The notes beneath the pieces are model-generated. The model searched no databases and was not told the DNA's origin. It saw nothing but the letters and a program-made list of their open reading frames with translations. Of a stretch of DNA of 21,992 nucleotides, positions 14,143 through 21,992 are shown one piece after another. The stretch comes from Chloroflexota bacterium (GTDB taxonomy: Bacteria > Chloroflexota > Anaerolineae > Anaerolineales > Anaerolineaceae): assembly GCA_029265085.1 (NCBI GenBank), contig JAJUJY010000066.1, forward strand, positions 1-21,992, given 5' to 3'. Each line of letters begins with the position of its first letter. Positions within the stretch are counted from its first letter, which is position 1. The position numbers and the translations under genes were made by a program.

Positions 14143-14180
14143 AAAAACAGATCACGGCGATTATCACCTGATCTGTTTTT
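14143..14180. terminator. Terminator after the DUF3795 gene
   Basis: AAAAACAGATCA (14143-14154) and TGATCTGTTTTT (14169-14180) form a 12-bp perfect stem with U-runs in both directions. It lies 59 nt after the DUF3795 gene stop on the minus strand. Confidence 0.8.
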
Positions 14181-14239
14181 ATTCCGTTCAAGTTATGCAG
14201 GGTAAATTGAGTCGCTGGAATTCCAGGCCAATGGATGGT

Positions 14240-14593
14240 TCAATTCAGTCCATGTTTGGCGCGAATCGCCTCCAGGTTAATTTTCACTTCCGGAGCCATC
14301 GCCATGAAATTTTGCAGTTTTTCACAACCGTAATCCTCGCACAGCGCACAGCTAACCACTTCGCGTTCCACTGCACAGGCGCGAACCGGGCATTCCATGC
14401 AGTAGCCGCCATGTCTGCCGGTTGACGTGCAGCCATCGCAGGTAACCGCCTCGATCGGCATATCAGGTGCTTGATAAGTAACCCGCCATTCATCCAGCAA
14501 AACCTGCATGGCAGCAACATCATTCGCCTGCGTCAACTGGTATGCCTTACAGGCAGCGCAATCCAGCCCGCAAAAAGCAATTAAATCACTCAT
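14240..14593 (-). CDS. DUF3795 cysteine-rich protein
   Basis: This 117-residue protein has eleven cysteines. FCGLDCAAC is at residues 7-15, followed by CDGC, CMECPVRAC and CALCEDYGC groups. The FCGLDC start and spaced CxxC pairs are characteristic of DUF3795, thought to bind metal, perhaps zinc. The biological role is unknown. I chose the ATG at 14593 because the conserved FCGLDC block follows immediately; a GTG 18 nt upstream lacks a ribosome site. It is a single-gene unit with a terminator downstream. Confidence 0.85.
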   Translation of the reverse strand: MSDLIAFCGLDCAACKAYQLTQANDVAAMQVLLDEWRVTYQAPDMPIEAVTCDGCTSTGRHGGYCMECPVRACAVEREVVSCALCEDYGCEKLQNFMAMAPEVKINLEAIRAKHGLN

Positions 14594-14669
14594 CTTCGCA
14601 ATTCCTTTCACAAATCAGGGTTGGGAGTTCATTTGATTATAGAACATTATTTCTGTTAAGTCAAATCAA

Positions 14670-14691
14670 AAAAACCGGAAATCCGGTTTTT
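14670..14691. terminator. Terminator after the receiver-domain gene
   Basis: AAAAACCGG (14670-14678), a tetraloop AAAT and CCGGTTTTT (14683-14691) make a compact hairpin with flanking A/T runs, 50 nt after the receiver gene stop. It can act in both directions and also insulates the DUF3795 gene. Confidence 0.82.
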
Positions 14692-14741
14692 AACAGCGGC
14701 ACATTTCATCAAACCGAAATTTTTTTCCCGCCGTTTTATTT

Positions 14742-15140
14742 TTACATTACCCGCCAGCTCCACATGCGCTGCGAACGAGCAACTTTTTCGGTGGTGAGTA
14801 AACGAATCAAGGCAAGGTACTGTTCCGGCGGTTCCTCCTTACCAGCAAAGGCATTTGCACCGGCGTCCAGTGCGGCCGGACCAACTTCACTACGCACCGA
14901 AAGGGCAATCACAATCAAGTCCGGGCTGGAAAGGCGCATTTCATTTAACAAGTCCTCGGGTGAATAACCGGGCAGATCCCAATCCAGCAGCACCAGGTCG
15001 GGGTCGATCAGGCGGACATGATGCAGCAACTCGCGCCCGGTGGCGGCTTCGGCAGTCACCTTCCAACCCGGCTGCGATTCCAACAGGCTGCGCAAACCGC
15101 TGCGGATATTCGGTTGGCTTTCTCCAATGCAGATCCTCAT
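14742..15140 (-). CDS. Stand-alone response-regulator receiver protein
   Basis: This 132-residue protein is a single receiver domain without an output domain. The phospho-acceptor is D53 in VLLDWDLPG, the conserved Ser/Thr is in VIALSVRS, and the conserved lysine is in FAGKEEPP. The usual N-terminal acidic pair is reduced to a single glutamate (CIGESQP, E7), so magnesium binding may be weakened. The ATG at 15140 has AGGAGG 12 nt upstream and GGAAGG just before it. No histidine kinase is adjacent. It is transcribed divergently from the GT39 gene, with a probable promoter at 15182-15210. Confidence 0.85.
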   Translation of the reverse strand: MRICIGESQPNIRSGLRSLLESQPGWKVTAEAATGRELLHHVRLIDPDLVLLDWDLPGYSPEDLLNEMRLSSPDLIVIALSVRSEVGPAALDAGANAFAGKEEPPEQYLALIRLLTTEKVARSQRMWSWRVM

Positions 15141-15181
15141 ACCTTCCCGAACCCTCCTTAATATTTTCAACCGATGAATAT

Positions 15182-15210
15182 AGTGTAGATATTTTTACCA
15201 AAAAATACAA
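15182..15210 (-). promoter_or_regulatory. Possible promoter of the receiver gene
   Basis: On the minus strand, TTGTAT (15210-15205) and TACACT (15187-15182) are separated by 17 nt and lie 42 nt before the start codon. Confidence 0.45.
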
Positions 15211-15242
15211 TCCTGATTCCAACCTGCTGCTTATGGCCGTGC

Positions 15243-15248
15243 TATAAT
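15243..15248 (+). promoter_or_regulatory. -10 box of the GT39 gene
   Basis: A perfect TATAAT lies 11 nt before the ATG of the GT39 gene. The -35 region is weak. The message would start only a few bases before the ATG, which has no ribosome site, so it may be nearly leaderless. Confidence 0.45.
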
Positions 15249-15259
15249 AGCGCCAACCC

Positions 15260-17167
15260 ATGCTTCGACGAATTCATTCCCTAATCCAGGTTTCTCCCTG
15301 GCCGGCGCGAATCACTGCGCTGCTGGCCGGCTTGATCTACTACTTACAGGCACGCGGGGTAATGTTAACCCAACGGTCCTCAATGGACGAGGGCAATTAC
15401 CTTCTGAAAGGTTTGCTCTTTGCCAATGGCACCTACCAGCCCTTCCAGGCATACGGACCTTGGACGAACAAGATGCCGCTGGCATTCTTGATTCCAGGCT
15501 GGGTTCAAGAGAGTTTTGGGGTTGGGCTGCGCACCGGGCGCATTTATGCGCTGGTTTTGGGCTTGTTGATGCTCTTTGGACTGTGGCTGGCTGCCCGCCG
15601 CCTGACCCGTTCGGAATGGCTGGCAGCGGCTGTTGTCGGCGCGGCTGCGCTCAACCCGGCACTGGTACGGTTGTACTCCCAGGCGTATTCGCAGGGATTG
15701 ACCGCCTGCCTGCTGGCATGGGTCTTTGCGTTCACCTTTGGCGAATCCCGCCGCACCTGGGAACTGGTGCTGGGTGGGATATTGGCCGGGTTGACGATTG
15801 TCACACGCGAGAACATGCTGCCGCTTATCCCGCTGCTGGCACTTTACCTGCTCTGGCAGTACGGCTGGCGCAAGGCTGCCTATGCCGCGGGGGGCATGCT
15901 GTTGGGAGCAGGGATTGTGCATGCCGTATATTGGCCGGATATTTTGCGCAATTGGGCGAAATGGTTCCCTTCAGCTCTGACACCTTTCCTGGATCCCTGG
16001 CGGGTACCGACCTCCGGTGAGCGGATTGGGATGATGAATCCTTCCTGGCTGGACCGCATCTTTGTCCTCTTTGAAGGGCTGCGTGCACACACCCTGGCAC
16101 TGCTCGGCAGCTTGTTTGGCTGGCTGCTCTGGCCAAAGAAATCTACCTGGCGTTCCACCGCAGACTTTCGCGCGGGGATTTTTCTTTCCGTTTTCCTGGC
16201 AGTGCAGACCGGAGCGCATTATCTTGCTTCGGCAGGCAGTGACTATTGCACGCACTGCTTCTCAGGATATCTTTCCTTCTTCAGCCTGAGCGGATTACTG
16301 CTTAGCGCCCTACTCATCCGCTCCTGGCGGGTCCAATCCGGCAAGCTGGCTGGCTGGCTTTCAGCTGGTGCTGCATTAATCCTCAGCACAGGACTGGGCT
16401 TTTCTGCTTTTGCCGATCTGAGCTATCGAAACGTCTGGATGCAGGAACAGGCAAAATCCCTGGCGAATATACAGGTTCCGCGTTTCAGCGGCGGGCGCAT
16501 TCTGCCGGGCAGCACCGAGTTATGGACGTTGTTTGCCAATAAATTCAACCTCACGTATGAGCAGGTGATGATTGACGTATTCCCTCGCCTGCTGCCGACC
16601 CTGATGGGAGCACTAGCCGGTTTGTTGATTCTTCTGGCCGGCTGGGCAGTTTGGGCAGCACTGCGACAACGTAAGAAAAATTGGTCTTACGCGGCTGTGC
16701 TGTGCACCGGGATGCTGGGATTGGCTGCACTGCTCACCCCAACGCGCCTGTTAGGCGGCGGCACCAACCCGTATGATTGCAAGGACAATTCCGTCAACCG
16801 GATTGAGGCAGCCGGTTATCAATTATCCCGGTTGATCTCACCTGGCAGCACCGTGGACTGGCGCGGCGGCACCTCACCGGCCGTGCTGCTCTACCTGCCC
16901 GGTATCCATATTTTCCCGCCCCAATTAAACGACACCTATTCTTTCCGCACAGGCGGGGATGCCGATCATCTCTTCCGCTACGGCTACTGGAACGAAGAAC
17001 TCTCCACCCGCTGGCTGAAAGAAGCAGATTTCTTGCTGGCGGAAGCGAATTACATCACCCCTCAACTGATGGAGCAAATCCAGGCGGCTGGTTACCGGGA
17101 AGTAATTGCCCCCTTGCTGCTTTCCACCTGCGGCGGAAAATCGGAATTGCAGGTGTTTGGGAAGTAG
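15260..17167 (+). CDS. Glycosyltransferase family 39 (ArnT/PMT-like) membrane protein
   Basis: This is a 635-residue polytopic membrane protein. After an N-terminal helix (about 18-31) the extracytoplasmic loop carries the acidic pair in SSMDEGNYLLKG (D43, E44), the hallmark catalytic position of the PMT_2/ArnT family. About ten further hydrophobic segments follow, then a soluble C-terminal region from about residue 500. Family members transfer sugars from polyprenyl-phosphate donors to proteins or lipids on the outer face of the membrane. The next gene is a GtrB/DPM1-like GT2, which would make such a donor, so the two could act in sequence. The acceptor is unknown. Confidence 0.85.
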   Translation: MLRRIHSLIQVSPWPARITALLAGLIYYLQARGVMLTQRSSMDEGNYLLKGLLFANGTYQPFQAYGPWTNKMPLAFLIPGWVQESFGVGLRTGRIYALVLGLLMLFGLWLAARRLTRSEWLAAAVVGAAALNPALVRLYSQAYSQGLTACLLAWVFAFTFGESRRTWELVLGGILAGLTIVTRENMLPLIPLLALYLLWQYGWRKAAYAAGGMLLGAGIVHAVYWPDILRNWAKWFPSALTPFLDPWRVPTSGERIGMMNPSWLDRIFVLFEGLRAHTLALLGSLFGWLLWPKKSTWRSTADFRAGIFLSVFLAVQTGAHYLASAGSDYCTHCFSGYLSFFSLSGLLLSALLIRSWRVQSGKLAGWLSAGAALILSTGLGFSAFADLSYRNVWMQEQAKSLANIQVPRFSGGRILPGSTELWTLFANKFNLTYEQVMIDVFPRLLPTLMGALAGLLILLAGWAVWAALRQRKKNWSYAAVLCTGMLGLAALLTPTRLLGGGTNPYDCKDNSVNRIEAAGYQLSRLISPGSTVDWRGGTSPAVLLYLPGIHIFPPQLNDTYSFRTGGDADHLFRYGYWNEELSTRWLKEADFLLAEANYITPQLMEQIQAAGYREVIAPLLLSTCGGKSELQVFGK

Positions 17168-17319
17168 CCAGTAAAAAGTGACAAGTGATGAGTGGTGTGA
17201 GAAGAGATAGCCAACGCCCTCTCATATTTACCCAAACAATGATAAGATAACTTCAAAACTTGATACAAACTCTAGCCACTAGCCACTAACTACTACCCAC
17301 TATCTACTACCCACATCCC
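17168..17319. repeat. Spacer with low-complexity CTAGCCA/CTACCCA-type repeats
   Basis: At 17272-17314 the sequence is built from variants of CTAGCCA and CTACTACCCA, for example two adjacent CTAGCCA units. A related AGTGACAAGTGATGAGTGG stretch lies at about 17175-17195. No gene, promoter consensus or terminator is clear. It looks like a remnant of a degenerate short tandem repeat. Confidence 0.5.
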
Positions 17320-18276
17320 ATGTACTTATCCATTGTTTCCCCTGTTTATAATGAAGAAGAAAACCTACCGCTGCTGGTGCAGGCAGTCAAGGCAGCCATT
17401 GACCCGCTCCAGATCGAGTGGGAGCTGGTATTGGTGGACGACGGTTCGCGCGACCGCAGCCCGCAGGTGATGGAAGAGTTGGCCGCCCAGGACCCCGCGC
17501 ACATCATGGCCGTATTTTTACGCCGCAACTTTGGGCAGACCGCCGCCATTGCCGCCGGGATTGACCACGCGCGCGGTGAGATCATCGTCCTGATCGATGC
17601 TGACCTGCAAAATGATCCCGCCGATATCCCGCTGATGCTTGCCAAAATTGAAGAAGGCTACGACGTGGTCAGCGGCTGGCGCAAAGACCGCCAGGATACC
17701 TACGTAACACGCACGCTGCCCTCGCACCTGGCCAACGGCCTGATCTCGCGCGTGACCGGGGTGCATCTGCACGATTACGGCTGCACGCTCAAAGCCTACC
17801 GCCGCGAGGTGATTACCGGTTTTAAACTCTATGGCGAAATGCACCGCTTTATCCCGGTCTATGCCAATTCAGTTGGCGCGAAGATGTTGGAAATGCCGGT
17901 GCGCCACCATCCGCGCCGTTTTGGGAAAGCCAAGTACGGGCTGGAACGCACCCTCAAAGTGATCCTGGACCTGTTCACCGTCAAATTTCTTTCCAGCTAT
18001 GCCAACAAGCCGATCTACCTCTTTGGCGGGACGGGTATTATTTTGATGATCCTCTCCGGGCTGGTGCTGCTGTACCTGTTCTTCCGGCGCGTGTTCTTCT
18101 CCATCTCGGTGCTGGCTTCACCGCTCTTCCAGATGAGCGCCATGTTTTTCATCCTCGGCTTCCAATCCATCCTGATGGGCTTGATCGCCGAACTGCTGGC
18201 GCGCACGTACCACGAGTCGCAGGATAAACCAACCTACACCGTGCGTAAGGTGCTCAACGGCAAACCAAAGGAATAA
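17320..18276 (+). CDS. Polyprenyl-phosphate glycosyltransferase, GT2 (GtrB/DPM1-like)
   Basis: This is a 318-residue GT-A glycosyltransferase. The nucleotide-sugar-binding VDDGS is at residues 39-43 and the metal-binding DAD at 93-95 (LIDADLQNDP). GWRKDRQD and the GCTLKAYRR segment are typical of the family. Two C-terminal transmembrane helices (about 228-255 and 270-292) match the GtrB layout. It should load a sugar onto undecaprenyl phosphate at the inner membrane face. No ribosome site is seen before the ATG. The stop lies 3 nt from the GT4 start, so the two are coupled. It probably supplies the GT39 enzyme upstream (inference). Confidence 0.9.
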   Translation: MYLSIVSPVYNEEENLPLLVQAVKAAIDPLQIEWELVLVDDGSRDRSPQVMEELAAQDPAHIMAVFLRRNFGQTAAIAAGIDHARGEIIVLIDADLQNDPADIPLMLAKIEEGYDVVSGWRKDRQDTYVTRTLPSHLANGLISRVTGVHLHDYGCTLKAYRREVITGFKLYGEMHRFIPVYANSVGAKMLEMPVRHHPRRFGKAKYGLERTLKVILDLFTVKFLSSYANKPIYLFGGTGIILMILSGLVLLYLFFRRVFFSISVLASPLFQMSAMFFILGFQSILMGLIAELLARTYHESQDKPTYTVRKVLNGKPKE

Positions 18277-18279
18277 TCC

Positions 18280-19410
18280 GTGCGCATCCTGGTATTGATC
18301 CACGAGTACCCGCCGGTAGGTGGGGGCGGGGGCCGCGTGGCGCAAGATCTGTGCAGCGGACTGGCCGAACGCGGGCACGCCGTGCGCGTGCTGACCGCCC
18401 ATTGGGGCGATCTGCCCAAAGAGGAAAATGCAGATGGGGTGGAAATCCGGCGGCTGGCCAGCGGACGCAAACTGCCGTATAAAGCCGGGTTAGATGCAAT
18501 GGCAGGCTACGTCCTGGCCGCGATCACCGCCGGGCTGGGAGAAATCCGCCGTTGGAAACCGGACGTGATTCACGTTCACTTTGCGGTCCCGGCAGGTCCA
18601 ATTGCGTATAGCTTAAATGTCCTGACCGGTGTACCCTATCTTTTGACAGCGCACCTGGGCGATGTGCCCGGCGGCGTACCAGATAAGACCGGGCGCTGGT
18701 TCCGTTTTATCCAACCCTTTACACCGCCAATTTGGAAACGTGCCGCAAAGATTGCGGCGGTGAGTGAATATACCCGCGGATTGGCCTTGCAGCATTATCC
18801 GGTACCAGTGCAGGTAATCCCCAACGGGGTGGACCTGGCCGCATTACCGCCGCGCGATGAACGCGAACCGCAGCCGCGCATCCTGTTTGCCGGGCGCTTT
18901 GTTGGGCAAAAAGACCCGCTGCAAGTGATCCGCTCGTTGGGACAGGTTGCCGGTCTGCCCTGGACCTGCACAATGCTTGGTGACGGTCCGCTCCGCCCGC
19001 TGGTGGAAGCAGAGATTGACCGCCTGGGTCTGCGCCAGCGGTTTGAGCTGCCCGGATGGGTGACACCTGAGCAGGTATTGGGCTGGATGGCTCATTCCGA
19101 TTTGCTGTTTATGCCCTCGCTCTCCGAGGGCTTGCCCGTTGTGGGCGTGCAGGCACTGGGCCTGGGCATGGCAATGGTTGCCTCAAATGTGGGCGGTTTT
19201 GTGGATTTGATCGAGCCGGAGGTGAACGGCTTTCTGGGTAACCCGCAGCAGCCGGAAAACTGGGCAGCCGCACTGCGTGCGCTGCTGAGTGACTTGCCGC
19301 GCCTGCGTGCCTTCCAATCCGCCAGCCTGGAAAAAGCCCGTGCCTTTGACCTGCCTGCCATCGTGAGGGCATACGAACAGATGCTCGAAGGAATCGTGCA
19401 AAGCGGGTAG
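18280..19410 (+). CDS. Glycosyltransferase family 4 (GT-B)
   Basis: This 376-residue enzyme shows the GT-B start HEYPPVGGGGGRV (8-20), DVIHVHF (95-101), VIPNGVDL (179-186), ILFAGRFVGQKDP (201-213) and LGDGPLRP (233-240). In the donor-binding motif the first glutamate is present (E283 in SEGLPVVGVQAL), but the second glutamate of EX7E is replaced by glutamine (Q291). The GTG start has AAGGA 7 nt upstream. It is cytoplasmic or membrane-associated and transfers a sugar from a nucleotide donor in surface-glycan assembly. The substrate is unknown. Confidence 0.9.
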   Translation: MRILVLIHEYPPVGGGGGRVAQDLCSGLAERGHAVRVLTAHWGDLPKEENADGVEIRRLASGRKLPYKAGLDAMAGYVLAAITAGLGEIRRWKPDVIHVHFAVPAGPIAYSLNVLTGVPYLLTAHLGDVPGGVPDKTGRWFRFIQPFTPPIWKRAAKIAAVSEYTRGLALQHYPVPVQVIPNGVDLAALPPRDEREPQPRILFAGRFVGQKDPLQVIRSLGQVAGLPWTCTMLGDGPLRPLVEAEIDRLGLRQRFELPGWVTPEQVLGWMAHSDLLFMPSLSEGLPVVGVQALGLGMAMVASNVGGFVDLIEPEVNGFLGNPQQPENWAAALRALLSDLPRLRAFQSASLEKARAFDLPAIVRAYEQMLEGIVQSG

Positions 19411-19879
19411 CGGTGAGCGGTTGACAGTTGGTAGTTGTCAGAATCTGCAATCTGTTCCCTGTAACCCTTTTTTTCACCACAGAGGCACAGAGAACACTGA
19501 GGATTTTTGGAGTTGAAGGCTGATCGCTAATAGATTCCATCGGGCAAAGATGTCAACGGCTGTTCAGGGCGAGGCAAAAAGGTTTCTGGTTTTACCGGCG
19601 TGCTCGATCTACCCTCGCACCTGCGTTGGTTGATTTCTAGATTATTTGCTGAAAGCCGGTTGCTGACGACTGAGAACTGACGGCCGCTTCCATGCAGCCT
19701 GCTGCCTGTTTGTCGTAGGAGTCAGGCGAAATTAACTTTGCGGTCCCTTTGCCCAAAAGATAATCTGAGAAAAAGCTGAGAAATTACCGCTGCCAATAAC
19801 GTGATTGGCGCAAGATTAAACCATAGTTTCCACATCTCCGTCTTACATACTGTTACAATTTCTTTTTTGGAGTTTTATT
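19411..19879. other. Non-coding stretch with repeat relics upstream of the ABC exporter
   Basis: No gene was found in these 469 bases. It contains a TGACA/TGTCA inverted repeat near 19422-19440, a CACAGAGG-type dispersed repeat (19475-19503) and GACGACTGAGAACTGACGG-like low complexity near 19664. The last 25 nt hold a TACAAT box (19854-19859), which may be the -10 of the ABC operon with a poor -35. It resembles decayed repeat sequence. Confidence 0.5.
19475..19503. repeat. CACAGAGG-type dispersed intergenic repeat
   Basis: The segment CACCACAGAGGCACAGAG continues into AACACTGAGGA. Very similar CACAGAG-rich intergenic stretches are known to me from several environmental phyla. Here it is a single degraded copy, preceded by a T-run. 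Confidence 0.5.
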
Positions 19880-20752
19880 GTGGAAGTCAAAATTGAGCAA
19901 CTGACAAAAGATTATGGAAAACATCGTGCGTTAGATTCAGTCTCCTGGAATATTTCTGGCGGCATGTACGGCCTGCTTGGCCCAAATGGTGCCGGAAAAA
20001 CCACGCTGATGCGCATTTTAACTACTTTGTTAGCCCCAACCAGCGGAAAAGTAACCATCGGAGAATGGGATGCATGCAAACACCCTGACCAGATCCGGAA
20101 TGTCCTTGGTTACCTCCCGCAGGATTTTGGATTTTATAAAAATCTGAATGCCTTTGAGTTATTAGACTATATTGCATCTTTAAAAAATATCCCCTCAAAT
20201 TTACGCCGGGAAGCAGTGGAAACTGTTTTAAATGAGGTAAACCTGGAAAAAGACGCCAACCGCAAGGTAGGTGGGTACTCCGGTGGGATGAGACAACGAT
20301 TAGGAATTGCTCAGGCCCTGCTTGGCTCACCCGAACTGATGGTAGTGGATGAACCAACCGCAGGATTAGACCCAGAAGAACGAATCCGTTTTCGCAACAT
20401 GCTCTCCCGGCTCTCGCGCCAGCGCACCATTTTACTTTCCACACACATTGTGGCGGATATCGAAGCATCTTGCAAAGGTGTGGCAGTGCTTAACCACGGA
20501 CGGCTGGTTTTCACCGGCACAACCCTTGCTCTGAGCGGGCTGGCTTCCGGGCAAGTCTGGCTGGCAAATATTGCCTCATCCGAGTGGCAGGAAATTGATC
20601 GCCGCTATCCAATTCTTTCCTCACGTCCCGAGGGGGATCGAATTCAGGTGCGCCTGCTCCATCCTCAACAACCATTCCGTTCAGCCATTGCAGTGGAACC
20701 GACCCTGGAAGATGGTTATATGTCCCTCATCGCGGAGGTGCGTTGTGACTAA
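19880..20752 (+). CDS. ABC-2 type transporter ATP-binding protein
   Basis: This 290-residue ABC ATPase has Walker A GPNGAGKTT (34-42), a Q-loop at Q82, signature YSGGMRQ (134-140), Walker B LMVVDEPT (154-161), D-loop GLDPEE and the switch histidine H190. The GTG start has GGAG 7-8 nt upstream. It energises the permease encoded next, with which it overlaps by 8 nt. The family includes exporters of drugs, antibiotics or lipids. The partner with an M1-peptidase-like region suggests the poorly understood ABC-2/M1 type. The substrate is unknown. Confidence 0.94.
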   Translation: MEVKIEQLTKDYGKHRALDSVSWNISGGMYGLLGPNGAGKTTLMRILTTLLAPTSGKVTIGEWDACKHPDQIRNVLGYLPQDFGFYKNLNAFELLDYIASLKNIPSNLRREAVETVLNEVNLEKDANRKVGGYSGGMRQRLGIAQALLGSPELMVVDEPTAGLDPEERIRFRNMLSRLSRQRTILLSTHIVADIEASCKGVAVLNHGRLVFTGTTLALSGLASGQVWLANIASSEWQEIDRRYPILSSRPEGDRIQVRLLHPQQPFRSAIAVEPTLEDGYMSLIAEVRCD

Positions 20753-21992
20753 ATCCAACCCAATCCTTCGCCGTTTTGCCAGCGCATTCAACCTGGAAAT
20801 TCGCTTAGTTGCCCGGCATTGGAGCTTTGTAGTTTTCCAATTCCTCTGGTTGGGTATACTGGCTGCTTATCTGCTAGGTTTTGGCAAGTTTGACGGCACA
20901 GCCCGCACGCTGCTGGAAACTGGTTTAGGCCGCTTTACCATCGGCATTGGCTCACTGGCAGCCCTGTTCTTGGGTGGAATAGCTGCTTCACGAGCAGAAC
21001 GAGCGCGCTGCCGCGAATTAGAAGACAGTTACCCTACTGGCCTGGAAGTGCTGGTCGGGCGGTGGTTGGCCGGTCTGCTTGTTTTACTGAGTGTGCTGGC
21101 AGCTCCATTGATCTTTGCAGCGGTACAGGGTCCCCTGTTGTCTTTTTGGGAAGGTGCGCCGATATTCATCCTGGAAGCTGGGGTAACCTTTGCGTTTGCT
21201 TCTGCGCTGGCCTGGTGTGCTGCTGCCTGGCTGCGTCTTGGGCGCTGGTCCGTTCCGGTACTCGCTTCTGTCTGGTTAGGATTCCTATTGCTGCCTTCCC
21301 GTTTTGGCTCAGATTTTCCTGCTTTTACCCTGTTTAATTTTATGCGCCAGGGTGTCAGCTACTTTTCGGAAGTGTTTTTACGCCTCCCCTTTGGGGTATT
21401 ACCGCAATACTTCAATCTCTTTTACCTGGGTTTGATAATCCTTTTGCTTAGTTTGCTGGCATTGGGAGTTGTTGTCCGCCGCAATCACAGGAGTTCTATC
21501 CTGGCAGTATTGGTCGGTTTGCTTGGGGCCTTGCTTGCTGGATTTAGTTTTAGTCAATATGCTGCTAACGCTGAGATTGCGCCATACACCTACCCGGATA
21601 CAAATTATCCATTAGATCGGATTGCCGCACTGGGAGCGATCAATCTCAACCTGGATATGAGTCATTCAGACCAACCTGTTTTTACGACTCACCTGACTGT
21701 CAGCAACCCATCTCAGCAACCGCTGACCGATTTTGGCCTTTTGTTGGACCCCTCTTTCACAATTGTTTCATCCGAACTGCCGGCTCATTTTGAAGGCTCT
21801 ATTCTGGTGTTCCAGCCGCCTGTTCCGCTGCAGCCTGGTGAGGAACTCAGCTTTGACCTGGTATACAGCGGGCCAATTTGGAATTTGTTCCACGACGATA
21901 CCCCAACCGCCTCAGTATTTGTTCACAAGGATGGCGTGCGCTTATTTTATGATGTTGTCTGGCATCCGCAAGGGGCCACGACAAACACCCGC
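20745..21992 (+). CDS. ABC-2 permease fused to M1-aminopeptidase-like region (partial, right edge)
   Basis: I translated this by hand. The frame opens at GTG 20745, with GGAGG 7 nt upstream, and stays open to the window end (416 codons). Residues 1-280 contain about seven hydrophobic segments, for example WSFVVFQFLWLGILAAYLL and ILAVLVGLLGALLAGF. From about residue 290 the protein becomes extracytoplasmic and beta-rich (INLNLDMSHSDQPVF, LTVSNPSQQPL), resembling the N-terminal domain that precedes M1 metallopeptidases. The catalytic HExxH would be beyond the edge and is not seen. It overlaps the ATPase gene by 8 nt, so the two form one transporter. Confidence 0.78.
   Translation, partial: MTKSNPILRRFASAFNLEIRLVARHWSFVVFQFLWLGILAAYLLGFGKFDGTARTLLETGLGRFTIGIGSLAALFLGGIAASRAERARCRELEDSYPTGLEVLVGRWLAGLLVLLSVLAAPLIFAAVQGPLLSFWEGAPIFILEAGVTFAFASALAWCAAAWLRLGRWSVPVLASVWLGFLLLPSRFGSDFPAFTLFNFMRQGVSYFSEVFLRLPFGVLPQYFNLFYLGLIILLLSLLALGVVVRRNHRSSILAVLVGLLGALLAGFSFSQYAANAEIAPYTYPDTNYPLDRIAALGAINLNLDMSHSDQPVFTTHLTVSNPSQQPLTDFGLLLDPSFTIVSSELPAHFEGSILVFQPPVPLQPGEELSFDLVYSGPIWNLFHDDTPTASVFVHKDGVRLFYDVVWHPQGATTNTR

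Noticed and set aside
13846..14205. Plus-strand frame with Gly/Val repeats opposite the lipoprotein linker
   Set aside because: It is the antisense of the Pro/Thr-rich linker and signal peptide; its repeats are a shadow of that sequence.
15380..16289. Several frames overlapping the GT39 gene in other phases
   Set aside because: They lie within a well-supported 635-residue gene, and have no recognisable domains.
1..21992. CRISPR array, tRNA, rRNA or insertion sequence
   Set aside because: I saw no regularly spaced long repeats, no tRNA cloverleaf-like segment and no transposase. By eye a divergent tRNA could be missed.

Overview
The window looks like a chromosomal segment of a Chloroflexota bacterium, probably class Anaerolineae. 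The basis is gene content and style: a secreted lipoprotein with a Pro/Thr-rich linker, a GT39/GT2/GT4 cell-surface cluster, an ABC-2 permease fused to an M1-peptidase-like region, and DUF3795 and LON-domain singletons. This assignment is an inference from familiarity with such proteins, not a database result.

Region 1 (1-5013, minus strand) is one sugar-PTS operon. It reads from a strong promoter near 4985-5013 in the order EIIA, EIIB, SorC-type regulator, HPr, enzyme I, and then a thiamine-diphosphate dehydrogenase E1-alpha cut by the left edge. No membrane EIIC gene is present. The leader is about 360 nt long. It holds a perfect 16-bp palindrome inside the promoter spacer, a possible 25-residue aromatic-rich leader peptide, a seven-copy short repeat array and two hairpins.

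Region 2 (5292-12380) is a plasmid-like replication and partition island. Leftward are a type Ib partition pair (ParA1 plus a small ribbon-helix-helix protein) and a second pair (ParA2 plus ParB). Rightward are an ExeA-like AAA ATPase overlapping a small RHH-like protein, a phage-antirepressor-domain protein, and an unusual protein joining DnaA domain I to a C-terminal helix-turn-helix region without the DnaA AAA+ core. The non-coding DNA is rich in candidate sites. Three copies of GTWACCGCGGTTAC flank the par genes. AGGGGCGACCCT repeats overlap a near-consensus parA1 promoter. Six TTARYGYAW repeats lie in the divergent parA2/ATPase promoter, and a nested repeat region lies at 10384-10482. No integrase, transposase, relaxase or tRNA target was seen, so it may be a domesticated replicon or a resident chromosomal system.

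Region 3 (12376-15170) has minus-strand singletons, most separated by clear hairpin terminators: a LON-domain protein, a Pro/Thr-rich lipoprotein, a DUF3795 cysteine-rich protein and a stand-alone receiver protein.

Region 4 (15260-21992, plus strand) has a GT39 membrane glycosyltransferase, a GtrB/DPM1-like GT2 and a GT4 glycosyltransferase, then an ABC-2 exporter pair (ATPase and a right-edge-truncated permease). The spacers of this region contain low-complexity repeat relics, including a CACAGAGG-type dispersed repeat.
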